Of a stretch of DNA of 64,000 nucleotides, positions 14,714-23,287 are shown one piece after another. The DNA comes from an uncultured Dehalococcoidia bacterium. Its GTDB lineage: Bacteria > Chloroflexota > Dehalococcoidia > Tepidiformales > Tepidiformaceae. Numbering within the stretch: the stretch's first letter is position 1; each line of letters begins with the position of its first letter. Location: the NCBI GenBank assembly GCA_938015525.1, contig CALLPC010000007.1:62001-126000 (forward strand), read 5' to 3'. A program made the position numbers and the translations under genes. The notes below the pieces were generated by a model. The model was not told the DNA's origin. It ran no database searches and saw only the letters and a program-made list of their open reading frames with translations.

Positions 14714-16624
14714 TCAGCCTCCACTGACGCCGGCGCTGCGGGTGAATTCGAGGACGTATTCATCGCGGAGGCCGAGCACCTCATCGATTTTGCCCTCGAT
14801 TTCGGCGATTTTGAACGGCTGGCCGGAGATTTTGTTGAAGCCTATGGCATCGACGAGGAAGCGGCCGCGGATGAGGAGGGCGAGCTGACCCGTGTTGAGC
14901 TCGGGGATGAGCACCTTCCTGTACCGCTTGAGCACGTCGCCGAGGTTCGCAGGGAAGGGGTTGAGGTAACGGAGGTGGGCGGATGCCACGCTAAGGCCGC
15001 GCTTCCTGGCGTTTTCGCAGGCACTCGTGATCGAACCGTACGTGCCGCCCCAGCCGAGTACGAGGAGGTCGCCCTCTTCAGGGCCGATCACCTCAAGGGG
15101 CGGAATGTCGTCGACGATGCGGTCCACTTTCGCCTTGCGGGCGAGCGTCATCTCATGGTGGTTGCGTGGGTCATAGCTGATGTCCCCGGTTTCACCGGAT
15201 TTTTCGAGGCCGCCGATGCGGTGCTCGAGCCCCTTCTGCCCGGGAACCGCCCACGGCCGGGCAAGCGTCTTCGGGTCGCGGAGGTACGGATTGAACTTGC
15301 CTTCCTGCGGGTCGGCGTATTTCCACTCGATGCGCGGGAGTTCGGAGATATCGGGAATGCGCCACGGTTCCGAGCCGTTACCGAGGTAGCCATCGGAGAG
15401 AAAGACGACCGGGACCATGTGCTTGAGGGCGATGCGGAAGGCCTCGATGGCCATGATGAAGCAGTCCGAGGGCGTGCACGGTGCAACGATGGCGACGTAG
15501 CTGTCGCCATTGCGCCCGAACATCGCCTGGAGGAGGTCGGCCTGCTCCGTCTTCGTGGGCATGCCGGTCGAGGGACCGGCGCGCTGGACGTCGATGACGA
15601 CGATGGGCAGCTCGGTCATCACGGCCAGGTTCAGCGCTTCGCTCTTGAGCGCCAGACCGGGCCCGCTGGTGCCGGTGAGACCGAGATGGCCGCCGTAGGC
15701 CGCGCCAATAGCCGCCCCGATAGCCGCGATTTCGTCCTCCGCCTGGAATGTCTTGATGCCGAAGTTCTTGAGCTTCGAAAGCTCGTGGAGGATGTCGCTG
15801 GCCGGGGTAATCGGATAGCTGCCGTAGAAGAGCGGGAGGCCGCTCAGCACGGAGGCCGCGACGAACCCGAGCGCCGTCGCTTCATTGCCGCTGATGTGCC
15901 GATAGGTCCCGGGTGGGACCTTGGCCGGCGGAACGCGGTACTGGACACGGAAGAGCTCGGTGGTTTCGCCAAAGTTGTAGCCGGCACGCAGGGCGCGGAG
16001 GTTCGCCTCCAGAATATCGGGCCGACGCTTGAACTGCTCCGTTGCCCATTTGATGGTGGTATCGAGGGTACGCCCGTAGAGCCAGAGGATGAGCCCGAGG
16101 GCGTAAAAGTTGCGGCAGCGGAACTTGTCCTTGGCACTGAGGGGAAGGCCCTCGAGGGCGAGCTCGTTTTGGCGCGTGATGGAAATGGGTACGACCTGGT
16201 AGCCGGCGAGGGAGCCATCCTCGAGGGGGTTCGTATCGTACGCCGCCTTTTTCAGGTTGGTGGGCTCGAATTCGTCCTTGTCGACGATGAGAAGGCCTCC
16301 CGGCTTCAGGTCGCCGAGGTTCGTCTTCAGGGCGGCGGGGTTCATCGCGACGAGCACATCAGGCCGGTCGCCGGGGGTGTAGATTTCGGTACTCGCGAAG
16401 GAGATCTGGAAGCCGGAGACCCCGGGAAGGGAGCCGGCGGGCGCGCGAATCTCGGCCGGGAAGTCGGGCAGGGTCGCCAGGTCGTTGCCGAAGACGGCAG
16501 CAGTGCGGGTGAACTGCGTCCCGGTGAGCTGCATACCGTCGCCGGAGTCACCGGCGAAGCGGATGGTGACGCGTTCGAGCTCTTCGACGCTGTGTTCGGA
16601 TTTGAGCTGCGTTTCGGTAGTCAT
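14714..16624 (-). CDS. korA: 2-oxoacid:ferredoxin oxidoreductase, fused gamma-alpha subunit
   Basis: A 636-residue subunit in which the gamma domain (about residues 15-200; TIRFAGDSGDGMQLTG near the start) is fused ahead of the alpha pyrimidine-binding domain (from about 225; FYGSYPITPASDILHELSK) and the C-terminal domain II (DLLVLGWGGTYGSITSACE). The YPITP motif contacts substrate and TPP. The gamma-alpha fusion with a separate beta subunit is the KorAB arrangement known from Mycobacterium and Hydrogenobacter-type enzymes. It precedes korB by 1 nt and follows a CBS-domain gene by 12 bp, so the three are one operon. Start ATG 16624. Preference for 2-oxoglutarate over pyruvate is by family resemblance. 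Confidence 0.9.
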   Translation of the reverse strand: MTTETQLKSEHSVEELERVTIRFAGDSGDGMQLTGTQFTRTAAVFGNDLATLPDFPAEIRAPAGSLPGVSGFQISFASTEIYTPGDRPDVLVAMNPAALKTNLGDLKPGGLLIVDKDEFEPTNLKKAAYDTNPLEDGSLAGYQVVPISITRQNELALEGLPLSAKDKFRCRNFYALGLILWLYGRTLDTTIKWATEQFKRRPDILEANLRALRAGYNFGETTELFRVQYRVPPAKVPPGTYRHISGNEATALGFVAASVLSGLPLFYGSYPITPASDILHELSKLKNFGIKTFQAEDEIAAIGAAIGAAYGGHLGLTGTSGPGLALKSEALNLAVMTELPIVVIDVQRAGPSTGMPTKTEQADLLQAMFGRNGDSYVAIVAPCTPSDCFIMAIEAFRIALKHMVPVVFLSDGYLGNGSEPWRIPDISELPRIEWKYADPQEGKFNPYLRDPKTLARPWAVPGQKGLEHRIGGLEKSGETGDISYDPRNHHEMTLARKAKVDRIVDDIPPLEVIGPEEGDLLVLGWGGTYGSITSACENARKRGLSVASAHLRYLNPFPANLGDVLKRYRKVLIPELNTGQLALLIRGRFLVDAIGFNKISGQPFKIAEIEGKIDEVLGLRDEYVLEFTRSAGVSGG

Positions 16625-16636
16625 GAATCTCTGCTT

Positions 16637-17110
16637 CTATCCACCCTCTGGTTGCTCCATCACCTGGTGAGGGCGAGGAGGCAGGTTCAGGACGTCTTCG
16701 GGATAGGCCTCCGCGAGGTCGCGGAGGAGGTCGCCGAGCCGCAACACCCCAACCACCCGGCCGCCCTCCACCACGGGCAGGTTCCGGTAGTGATGCTGCT
16801 GCATCAGGGCGATTGCTTCGGCCACCGTCCCTGTGGAGGCAATCACCCGGGGCTGCTTCGTGAGGACCGAAGCACCGAGCGGCTGGTCCCAATCGAACCC
16901 ATCCACCATGCATTTCGTAAGGACGTCGCGTTCCGTGAAGATGCCGCGCAGCTCGCCCTGCTCCATAGCGAGCACGCAGGTGGTGCCGACTCGGTTCATG
17001 GTGGCGACGGCCTGGCGAACGGAGATGAATGGCGAAACGGTGGCTGGCTCGCTGAGGGTCAGCTCGGAGAGGCGTTGGTTGACGAACCGGCTGAGCCGGG
17101 TGCGGTCCAT
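16637..17110 (-). CDS. CBS-domain protein, leader of the korAB operon
   Basis: A 157-residue CBS pair with little else. The first motif ends GELRGIFTERDVLTKCM and the second GRVVGVLRLGDLLRDLAEAYPE. The short N-terminal helix (MDRTRLSRFVNQRLSEL) precedes TVSPFISVRQAVATMN, and the tail LPPRPHQVMEQPEGG looks flexible. The family binds adenine nucleotides or similar ligands. It lies 12 bp upstream of korA and is first in the operon, which with the second CBS protein behind korB suggests energy-state control of the ferredoxin oxidoreductase. Start ATG 17110. No enzymatic domain is present. Confidence 0.85.
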   Translation of the reverse strand: MDRTRLSRFVNQRLSELTLSEPATVSPFISVRQAVATMNRVGTTCVLAMEQGELRGIFTERDVLTKCMVDGFDWDQPLGASVLTKQPRVIASTGTVAEAIALMQQHHYRNLPVVEGGRVVGVLRLGDLLRDLAEAYPEDVLNLPPRPHQVMEQPEGG

Positions 17111-17354
17111 CTGCGCTGTCGTTCGCCTGGATGGAATGGTGCGGTCCGGCCTCGCCGGGCGCCACGAAACAAGTGTACGCCCTTTCGCAAAGTCGTGCAG
17201 GCCGGACGGGATGCAGAGGACCTCTCGTACTCCCCCGATACGGACTACGACGCTTCCCTATTTCCCGTGCCCGTCACCTGCCCATCCCTGCAGGTCCACA
17301 CAGCCGGGGCCGATATTCCGAATACGCCCTGCAACCTGCGGGATTCGGGGAATC

Positions 17355-18698
17355 ATGGCTTCCAAGGCGCAGATCCAGACGGTCAAGGCGGACTTTCTCG
17401 ATCCCTCGCTGTACGAAGACACGGGCCTCTCCGGCGTGCCCCGGCTGAGCCGCGGCGCCGTCATCGGGGCGCTCAGCCGCGCGTTCGACCTCGCGGAGGG
17501 CCGAAAACCGGGCCACGCCCAGCGGGTCGCCTACATCGGCGTCTATCTCGCAAGTGACCTGGGGCTCGAGGCCGGTCGGATCGAAGAGGTTTTCTTCGCC
17601 AGTCTCCTCCACGACATCGGCATGGCGGTGATGGACCCGGTCGCCGTGCCGATGGTGAAACCTTCCCGCCACTGGGGCAGTAACGTGCGCCGGTCGAAAC
17701 CGGCTGACGTCACGTCGCGGAGTGGCTGGGTGGAGGTCATCGATGCGATCGCCCGGCATTGTGAGACCGGCGCCGAGGTAGCCCGGCGGATGGGCTTCGC
17801 CGAAGCCGTCGCCCGCGCGGTGCTGGGCCACCATGACTGCTGGGACGGGTCCGGACGTCCGGGCGCCACGCCGGGGCCGGCAACGCCGCTCGTCAGCCGT
17901 ATCGTCGCCCTCGCTGACCGGTTCGAGACCCTGCTCGACGGGGATGCGCCACCCCTCGTGCTCCGCCGGAGCGGGCCAGACCTCCTGCGCGACATGGCCG
18001 GGCAGGAACTGGACCCCGAATTGGCTGAACGAATGGCGGCTATCGCTTCACGCGATGACTTCTGGCTCGGACTGTATGACCACGACCTCGGCGCCGGGCT
18101 GATGGCCCTCAACTACGGGGGAGTGCTGGCCAGGGACGAGCTGTTCGACCTGCTCGGCGTCCTTGCGGACGTCATCGACGTGCGCAACGGGCGCTCCGAG
18201 GGGTCCGGACGCCGCGTCGCCGACCTCGCGCGGAAAGTTGCATTGCACTGCGACATGACGGAGCGCCGCGCTGACCTCCTGAAGGTGGCCACGCTGCTCC
18301 ACGATATCGGGACGCTTGGTGTGCCAGCCCGGTATCTGCGTAAGCCGGACATCCTGAGTGTGGACGAGATGTCGGCTGTGCAGATGCACCCGGTCTATGC
18401 CCGCGACATCCTGGGTGAGATTCCTGGGCTCGGTGCGGCGGCCTGGTGGGTCGGCTGCCACCACGAACGGGTCGACGGTAAAGGTTACCCCGGCATGCTC
18501 GAGGGCAGCGAAGTGCCGGCCGAGGCCCAGATCATCGGCATGTGCGAAACCTTCGACGCACTCACCAACGACCGGCCATACCGGCGGGCGCTGCCCCGGT
18601 CGGAGGCCTTCGAAATCATGCGGGGGCTGGCCGGGAACCGGTTCGACCCCTACCTGCTTGCGCGCTTCGAAAGCGTCGCGGGCCCGTTCGACGCCTGA
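17355..18698 (+). CDS. Double HD-domain phosphohydrolase with C-terminal HD-GYP
   Basis: A 447-residue cytosolic protein with two HD domains. The N-terminal one (about 40-200) has GHAQRVAYIG, SLLHDIGMAVM and HHDCWDGSGRP, where GYP has become GRP. The C-terminal one (about 265-440) is a full HD-GYP: GSGRRVADLA, TLLHDIGTLGVP, HPVYARDIL, HHERVDGKGYP and DALTNDRPYR. HD-GYP proteins hydrolyse cyclic di-GMP or related dinucleotides. There is no receiver or membrane segment, unlike many HD-GYP response regulators. The start is the ATG at 17355 after GGGATTCGGGG. It is divergent from the korAB operon and followed by a large hairpin. The duplication suggests an internal heterodimer with one less active half. 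Confidence 0.85.
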   Translation: MASKAQIQTVKADFLDPSLYEDTGLSGVPRLSRGAVIGALSRAFDLAEGRKPGHAQRVAYIGVYLASDLGLEAGRIEEVFFASLLHDIGMAVMDPVAVPMVKPSRHWGSNVRRSKPADVTSRSGWVEVIDAIARHCETGAEVARRMGFAEAVARAVLGHHDCWDGSGRPGATPGPATPLVSRIVALADRFETLLDGDAPPLVLRRSGPDLLRDMAGQELDPELAERMAAIASRDDFWLGLYDHDLGAGLMALNYGGVLARDELFDLLGVLADVIDVRNGRSEGSGRRVADLARKVALHCDMTERRADLLKVATLLHDIGTLGVPARYLRKPDILSVDEMSAVQMHPVYARDILGEIPGLGAAAWWVGCHHERVDGKGYPGMLEGSEVPAEAQIIGMCETFDALTNDRPYRRALPRSEAFEIMRGLAGNRFDPYLLARFESVAGPFDA

Positions 18699-18736
18699 GA
18701 CGGGCGCCATCCCGTCCGGAAGGCACTTCCCGCTGA

Positions 18737-18766
18737 GCCGGGGCCGGCGAAATCGCCGGCCCCGGC
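18737..18766 (+). terminator. GC-rich hairpin after the HD-GYP gene
   Basis: A perfect 14-bp stem GCCGGGGCCGGCGA with a 2-nt loop, 39 bp after the stop codon. No T tract, so the terminator role is probable rather than certain. Confidence 0.6.
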
Positions 18767-18797
18767 AGCATTCATCCGCGGTTCGAACGGGCGGCGC

Positions 18798-18803
18798 TAC
18801 AAT
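18798..18803 (+). promoter_or_regulatory. -10 box of the cytidylate-kinase-like gene
   Basis: TACAAT lies 32 nt before ATG 18836, giving a short leader with GGTGGAG ahead of the start. Confidence 0.45.
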
Positions 18804-18835
18804 GCCGGCCACGACCCTTTCGGTGGAGCGCATGT

Positions 18836-19483
18836 ATGGCGACGCGGGTCATCTCTATCTCCCGGCAGGTCGGGACGGCGGGCGAAGAAGTGGCGCGGGG
18901 AGTCGCCGACCGGCTGGGCTTCCGATACGTCGACTACCAGGTAATCCAGGAGGCAGCAGCGGAAGCCGGCGTCTCACCGGAGACCGTCTCCGAAGCAGAG
19001 CACACCCCATCGCTCCTGACACGCATCCTCGAGTCCCTGGCCAGAAACCCAGCGATGCCCGCCGCGGGGTGGGCAGACCCGGTGCCGCTGACCACCAGCC
19101 CGCTCCACACCTCGGCTGATTATCGCCGGTTCCTCGAGCAGGTCATCCGCGACCTCGCCGACCGGGGTGAATGCGTCATCGTGGGCCATGCGGCCCAGGT
19201 CATCCTTCGGGACCGGAGTGACGCTGTCCGTGCACTCATCACGGGCTCGCCCAAATACCGCGCCCGGCGCATCATGACCGGTATGGGCGTCGACGAGAAG
19301 GAGGCGCTCAAAATCATCGAAAGGACCGATAACGAACGGTTGGAGTATTTCCGCCGCTTTTACGAAACCGGATGGCTGACTCCGAGCACCTACGACCTGT
19401 GCATCAACACGGACCACCTCTCACCCGGGCAGGCGGCCGAGGTCATCGTGCATTTCGCCTCGCTGCCGCGGGGATTCTCCTGA
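18836..19483 (+). CDS. Cytidylate-kinase-like nucleotide kinase
   Basis: A 215-residue member of the cytidylate-kinase-like family. The P-loop-like N terminus reads VISISRQVGTAGEEVARGVADRLGF, then YVDYQVIQEAA, followed by a mid-protein segment CVIVGHAAQVILRDRSD and a C-terminal RRIMTGMGVDEKEAL lid-like part, ERTDNERLEYFRRFY and the strand YDLCINTDHLSP. The family binds nucleoside phosphates but the real substrate of most members is unproven. It is not the canonical Cmk, which is longer and has a different P-loop. The next gene, a lipoprotein, starts inside its 3' end (85-bp overlap). Confidence 0.75.
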   Translation: MATRVISISRQVGTAGEEVARGVADRLGFRYVDYQVIQEAAAEAGVSPETVSEAEHTPSLLTRILESLARNPAMPAAGWADPVPLTTSPLHTSADYRRFLEQVIRDLADRGECVIVGHAAQVILRDRSDAVRALITGSPKYRARRIMTGMGVDEKEALKIIERTDNERLEYFRRFYETGWLTPSTYDLCINTDHLSPGQAAEVIVHFASLPRGFS

Positions 19484-20019
19484 TCGCCGCAGGGACGGCG
19501 AGCTGCGGAAGAGGGGACGAGGGCCACCGTAAAACAACCGCGACCGTTGCCCCGGCGTCGACCGCTGCCGACCTCGTGCCGGACCTTTCCGCCGAGGGAT
19601 TCCGACTGGAGGCCAGCGGTAAGCTCCCGGCAATTACGCCGGGTCAGGACGCTTTTATCGCGATTTTTGCCGGTTCGAAGTCTGCCGTCTCGAGCATCCG
19701 GGTGGAGGTCAATCTGCTGCCGGCCGCCGATGCCGCGAAGGCGCAGTTCGGCGCCATTGCCGATGCCCTCCGCAATCCTCCGCCCGACCTTTTCGGACCG
19801 GGGACTACCCAGGCCGATGGTATTCCCGTTTACCAGGCGGACGAGGCGCGCAGTTACGTCACCTCGAAACCAGATGCACAGGGAAATCTCGTCTACTCTG
19901 ACGCGTACCGGATGGGCCGCGCGATCGTCATCGTGTACACACTGGGAAATGACCCAGCAATCGCGAACGCCGCCCGGGAGCTGGTCGCGAAACGCATCGA
20001 CAGCCGGGCACCGCGATAG
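19399..20019 (+). CDS. Putative lipoprotein, function unknown
   Basis: About 206 residues from a GTG; an ATG at 19372 is an alternative. A basic N terminus (TRAGGRGHRAFR) leads into a hydrophobic segment and the lipobox GTASC, so the mature protein would be lipid-anchored on the outer face. The mature part has a Thr/Ala linker and a compact domain (SAEGFRLEASGKLPAITPG, ...GSKSAVSSIRVEVNLLPAADAAKAQF, ...YRMGRAIVIVYTLGND) reminiscent of small extracytoplasmic domains, but I recognise no family. The start lies inside the kinase-like gene (85-bp overlap), so translation is probably coupled. Confidence 0.65.
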   Translation: MHQHGPPLTRAGGRGHRAFRLAAAGILLIAAGTASCGRGDEGHRKTTATVAPASTAADLVPDLSAEGFRLEASGKLPAITPGQDAFIAIFAGSKSAVSSIRVEVNLLPAADAAKAQFGAIADALRNPPPDLFGPGTTQADGIPVYQADEARSYVTSKPDAQGNLVYSDAYRMGRAIVIVYTLGNDPAIANAARELVAKRIDSRAPR

Positions 20020-20044
20020 CCTGCCGGCCCACACTGGGCAGTGC

Positions 20045-20050
20045 TAGGAT
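20045..20050 (+). promoter_or_regulatory. -10 box deciding a leaderless start
   Basis: TAGGAT ends 7 nt before ATG 20058 and overlaps the track start at 20049, so the downstream ATG is preferred. Confidence 0.5.
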
Positions 20051-20057
20051 GCCGGGC

Positions 20058-21344
20058 ATGTCCCACGCACTCGAAGCCCGCGGCCGCCGCCTCCCTTTTT
20101 CGTTCACCGCGCTCGACGCTGCCGTCCGACGCGAGGTCGTCTACCTCGAAGCCAGTGACACCGCGCAGAGCTTCGGCATCCTCTACCTGCCTCCGAATCA
20201 CCAGCCGCGAACCGTCGTGTACCTGATGCACCCCCGGGGCGAATTCACCCGCCACTACGTCGTACCCGGGCTTGTCGCCCGCGGTTACGCAGTCTTTGGG
20301 CAGAACAGCCGCTACCTAAACAACGACACGGACATGGTCCATGAGCGGATTCTGCTGGACATTGCCGCCGGGATGCGGTGGCTGCGGGAGCGGGCGTTTG
20401 AACACATCGTGCTGCTCGGGAACTCGGGCGGCGGCTCGCTGCTCGCCTTCTACCAGTCGCAGGCCTCGCGGCCGCCAGCCGAACGGCTCACCTCGACCCC
20501 CTCGGGCGAGGCGATCGACCTCGCATCGGAGGTGATGCCCGCGGGCGACCTGTACATCGCCGTAGCAGCTCATCTCGGCGAGGGGCGATTCATGCTGAAC
20601 GTCCTCGACCCGAGTGTCACGAACGAATCGGACCCGGCGAGCTACGACCCTGCGTGGGACATGTACAACCCGGAGAACGGCTACCGGCCCTATCCGGAGC
20701 CGAGCCGCTATGACCCCACCTGGCTGGCCGAATACCGGCGGCGCCAGCGCGAGCGAAGCCTTCGCCTCGACGCAATCGCGCGTGAGTACCTCGCTGAACA
20801 TCTCTTTTTCCGGGGCGAGCTCCGCTCCGACCGGTTCGCGACGCTTCCGGCCGCCACGCGGGGCCTCATCGCCCGGCGGGCACGCCTCGGGCGGTATATG
20901 GTCATCTACCGCACCCTGGCAAACCCGGCGTATCTCGACCCGTCTCTCGACCCCAGCCGGCGGCCGCTAGGCAGTATCTTTTCGCCCGGGGACCCCATCA
21001 TCGGGAACTACGGCTACGGCGGTCTCGCTCGGGTGATGACACCCCGCGGCTGGCTGAGCACCTGGAGCGGCACCAGCTCCCAGGCCGACCTCCCGGACAC
21101 GATCCGCTACGTGCAAGTGCCGACCCTCATCGTTTACGCGGACGGCGACTGCGACATCTTCCCATCCGAACAGCAGGAGATCCTGGAGCGGAGCGGTGCT
21201 GCCGATAAGCAGCTGGTGACGCTGGAGTGGGCCGACCACTACCTGAACCCGGTCGGAGAGGAGGGGCGAAAGCTCGCGGACCCGAGGGAGCGGCTACTCG
21301 ACATCATCGTGCCCTGGGTCGAGGCGCGCATCGGGGACCCGTAG
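20058..21344 (+). CDS. Large alpha/beta-hydrolase-fold esterase
   Basis: A 428-residue putative hydrolase. The nucleophile elbow reads GNSGGGSLLAFYQ (Ser), the strand before it HIVLLGNS, and the early oxyanion strand is VVYLMHPRGEFTRHY. A ~150-residue insertion (about 180-320) is rich in Tyr/Arg/Pro, such as YRPYPEPSRYDPTW, and would form a cap. The acid and base lie near YADGDCDIFPSEQQEIL and WADHYLNP. The first ~45 residues form beta strands with no signal peptide, so it is cytosolic. Related proteins are annotated alpha/beta hydrolase in Chloroflexota and Actinobacteria; substrate unknown. ATG 20058 is preferred over the track start. Confidence 0.8.
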   Translation: MSHALEARGRRLPFSFTALDAAVRREVVYLEASDTAQSFGILYLPPNHQPRTVVYLMHPRGEFTRHYVVPGLVARGYAVFGQNSRYLNNDTDMVHERILLDIAAGMRWLRERAFEHIVLLGNSGGGSLLAFYQSQASRPPAERLTSTPSGEAIDLASEVMPAGDLYIAVAAHLGEGRFMLNVLDPSVTNESDPASYDPAWDMYNPENGYRPYPEPSRYDPTWLAEYRRRQRERSLRLDAIAREYLAEHLFFRGELRSDRFATLPAATRGLIARRARLGRYMVIYRTLANPAYLDPSLDPSRRPLGSIFSPGDPIIGNYGYGGLARVMTPRGWLSTWSGTSSQADLPDTIRYVQVPTLIVYADGDCDIFPSEQQEILERSGAADKQLVTLEWADHYLNPVGEEGRKLADPRERLLDIIVPWVEARIGDP

Positions 21345-21720
21345 GCAGGGGCTCCCGCCGGAGGCCAGGACAAAGAGTCGCCAGGTCTGCCGGGGCAGCC
21401 TTTGCATACCCGGCCCGCGGCGGGTATTGCGGAGGCTAACCGCGGTGCTCCCAGCCCTGGGCCGGACAGTGGCCCGCCTGGGTCGGCGCAGCCGCAGCAT
21501 CGACTGCTACGCTGAAGACCTCGTCATCGGCAACGGTGCCATCCGGGCGCAGGACCTGGCAGGGCTACGCGTGGAGCCGGAGGACGTGGCCATGATGGAC
21601 AAGCCCGGGGCAGCCGGCGCGCGAGCCGTCCGGTGCGGAGATTGTGCCCGTTTGCGTCGGCGAAAGGTCAGGGCGCTGCCCGGCCGGACCGCGGAAATCC
21701 GGATATGCCCTTCGCGCCAG
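21345..21720. other. 376-bp gap without a supported gene
   Basis: Several short overlapping ORFs; one (from 21427) contains RSIDCYAEDLVIGNGAI but has no RBS, promoter or recognisable domain. It ends at the comM promoter. No structured RNA recognised. Confidence 0.5.
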
Positions 21721-21751
21721 TTGACCCCTGCGCCGGGCGGCTGGCTACAAT
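21721..21751 (+). promoter_or_regulatory. Promoter of leaderless comM-type gene
   Basis: TTGACC, a 19-bp spacer and TACAAT, the latter ending 6 nt before ATG 21758; no SD is present. Confidence 0.55.
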
Positions 21752-21757
21752 CCGGCG

Positions 21758-23287
21758 ATGCTCGCCCGCGTCCTGAGCTGTGCGGTCGTCGGGCTCGATG
21801 GCGAGCTCGTCGAAGTCGAAATCGATATCACCCGGGCCCAGCTCCCGGCGATGACCGTGGTGGGCCTGCCGGATACGGCGGTGCAGGAGTCGCGGGAGCG
21901 CGTCCGGGCCGCCATCCGGAACAGCGGACTGGCCTGGCCGGCGAACAACCGCATCACCGTGAACCTGGCCCCTGCGGACCTGCGGAAAGAAGGTCCTGCC
22001 TACGACCTGCCCATCGCCGTCGGCATCCTGCTCGCCTCCGGCCAGGTCGCGGCCGAGCCCCATGACGCGGTGTTTCTCGGCGAGCTGGCGCTGACCGGGG
22101 ACGTTCGGCCGGTGCGAGGCGTGTTGCCGATGGCGATGACCGCGGCGGCGCGCGGGATACGCCGCGCTTTCGTGCCGGCCGAGAATGCCGCCGAGGCGGC
22201 CCTGGTGGAAGGCCTCGACGTCTTTCCGGTGCCCTCATTGAGCGCACTGGCCGCCCACCTCAACGGGGTGTTGGACCTCGCGCGGTTCGTGTCGAGCGGC
22301 GAGCCGACCGACGACCCGCTCGCGGCGGCGGTGACGGATTTCGCGGACATCGTCGGGCAGGAGCATGTGAAGCGCGCGCTCGAGGTCGCGGCGGCGGGCG
22401 GTCACAACCTCGTGATGAAGGGGCCGCCCGGCAGCGGGAAGACGCTGCTGGCGCGCGCCGTGCCGGGCATCCTCCCGCCGCTCACGGCTGCCGAGGCGAT
22501 GGAAGTGACCCGCATCTATAGCGTGGCGGGGCTGCTGCCACCGGGCGCCGGCCTGGTAGGGAGCCGGCCGTTCCGATCGCCGCACCACACCATTTCGAAC
22601 GCCGGGCTCGTGGGCGGGGGTTCGGTGCCGCGGCCCGGCGAAATCACCCTCGCCCACCGCGGCGTGCTGTTCCTCGATGAGCTTCTGGAGTTCGACCCGC
22701 ATGTGCTGGAGATGCTTCGCCAGCCGCTGGAGGACAAGACGGTCACCATCAGCCGGGCGAAACAGGCGGTCACGTTCCCGGCGAGCTTCATGCTCTGCGG
22801 AGCGCTCAACCCGTGCCCCTGCGGCTATCTCGGCGACCCTGAGCGGCCGTGCACCTGCCCCCCGGCCGTGGTCGGGAGGTATCAGCGCCGCCTCAGCGGC
22901 CCCCTCATGGACCGTATCGACATCTTCGTCGACGTGCCCCGCGTCCCGCTCGAGAAGCTGACGGCTGCCGCGCGGGGCGAACCCTCGTGGGCCGTGCGGG
23001 AGCGGGTAGCCAGGGCGCGCGAGGTCCAGGCTGAACGCTTCGCCGGGACCAGGACCGCAACGAACGGCGAGATGTCGCCAGCACAGGTGCGCGATTTTGC
23101 GCAGGGGGCACTCGAACCGGCAGCAGCAGAGCTGCTGAAGCGGGCAGTGGAGCGGCTGAATCTTTCTGCCCGGGCGTTCCACCGGGTGCTGAAAGTGGCG
23201 CGAACGATTGCCGACCTGGCCGGGTCGGCGCAGATCGGCCCGGCGCACATGGCCGAGAGCATCCAGTACCGGGCGCGGCTGGACTAA
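21758..23287 (+). CDS. comM: YifB/ComM-type magnesium-chelatase-like AAA+ ATPase
   Basis: A 509-residue ComM/YifB protein, a hexameric AAA+ helicase that promotes branch migration during natural transformation in other bacteria. The N-terminal Lon-protease-like domain (about 1-165) includes VGLPDTAVQESRERVRAAI. The Mg-chelatase AAA module follows: Walker A GPPGSGKT, LPPLTAAEAMEVTRIYS, FRSPHHTISNAGLVGGG, Walker B LFLDELLEF, the zinc-finger-like insert PCPCGYLGDPERPCTCPP, and a C-terminal lid with VERLNLSARAFHRVLKVARTIADL. Length is normal for the family. It begins leaderless after TACAAT. The 3' end overlaps a convergent small gene by 4 bp. No other competence gene is in the window. Confidence 0.92.
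   Translation: MLARVLSCAVVGLDGELVEVEIDITRAQLPAMTVVGLPDTAVQESRERVRAAIRNSGLAWPANNRITVNLAPADLRKEGPAYDLPIAVGILLASGQVAAEPHDAVFLGELALTGDVRPVRGVLPMAMTAAARGIRRAFVPAENAAEAALVEGLDVFPVPSLSALAAHLNGVLDLARFVSSGEPTDDPLAAAVTDFADIVGQEHVKRALEVAAAGGHNLVMKGPPGSGKTLLARAVPGILPPLTAAEAMEVTRIYSVAGLLPPGAGLVGSRPFRSPHHTISNAGLVGGGSVPRPGEITLAHRGVLFLDELLEFDPHVLEMLRQPLEDKTVTISRAKQAVTFPASFMLCGALNPCPCGYLGDPERPCTCPPAVVGRYQRRLSGPLMDRIDIFVDVPRVPLEKLTAAARGEPSWAVRERVARAREVQAERFAGTRTATNGEMSPAQVRDFAQGALEPAAAELLKRAVERLNLSARAFHRVLKVARTIADLAGSAQIGPAHMAESIQYRARLD

Noticed and set aside
14636-17557. 973-residue plus-strand ORF across the korAB operon
   Set aside because: It is antisense to KorA/KorB and CBS genes with clear motifs. Long mirrored ORFs come from GC bias at third positions; there is no domain or RBS.
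20049-21344. ATG at 20049 as esterase start
   Set aside because: It overlaps the TAGGAT -10 box; ATG 20058, 7 nt after the box, is more consistent with the leaderless pattern.
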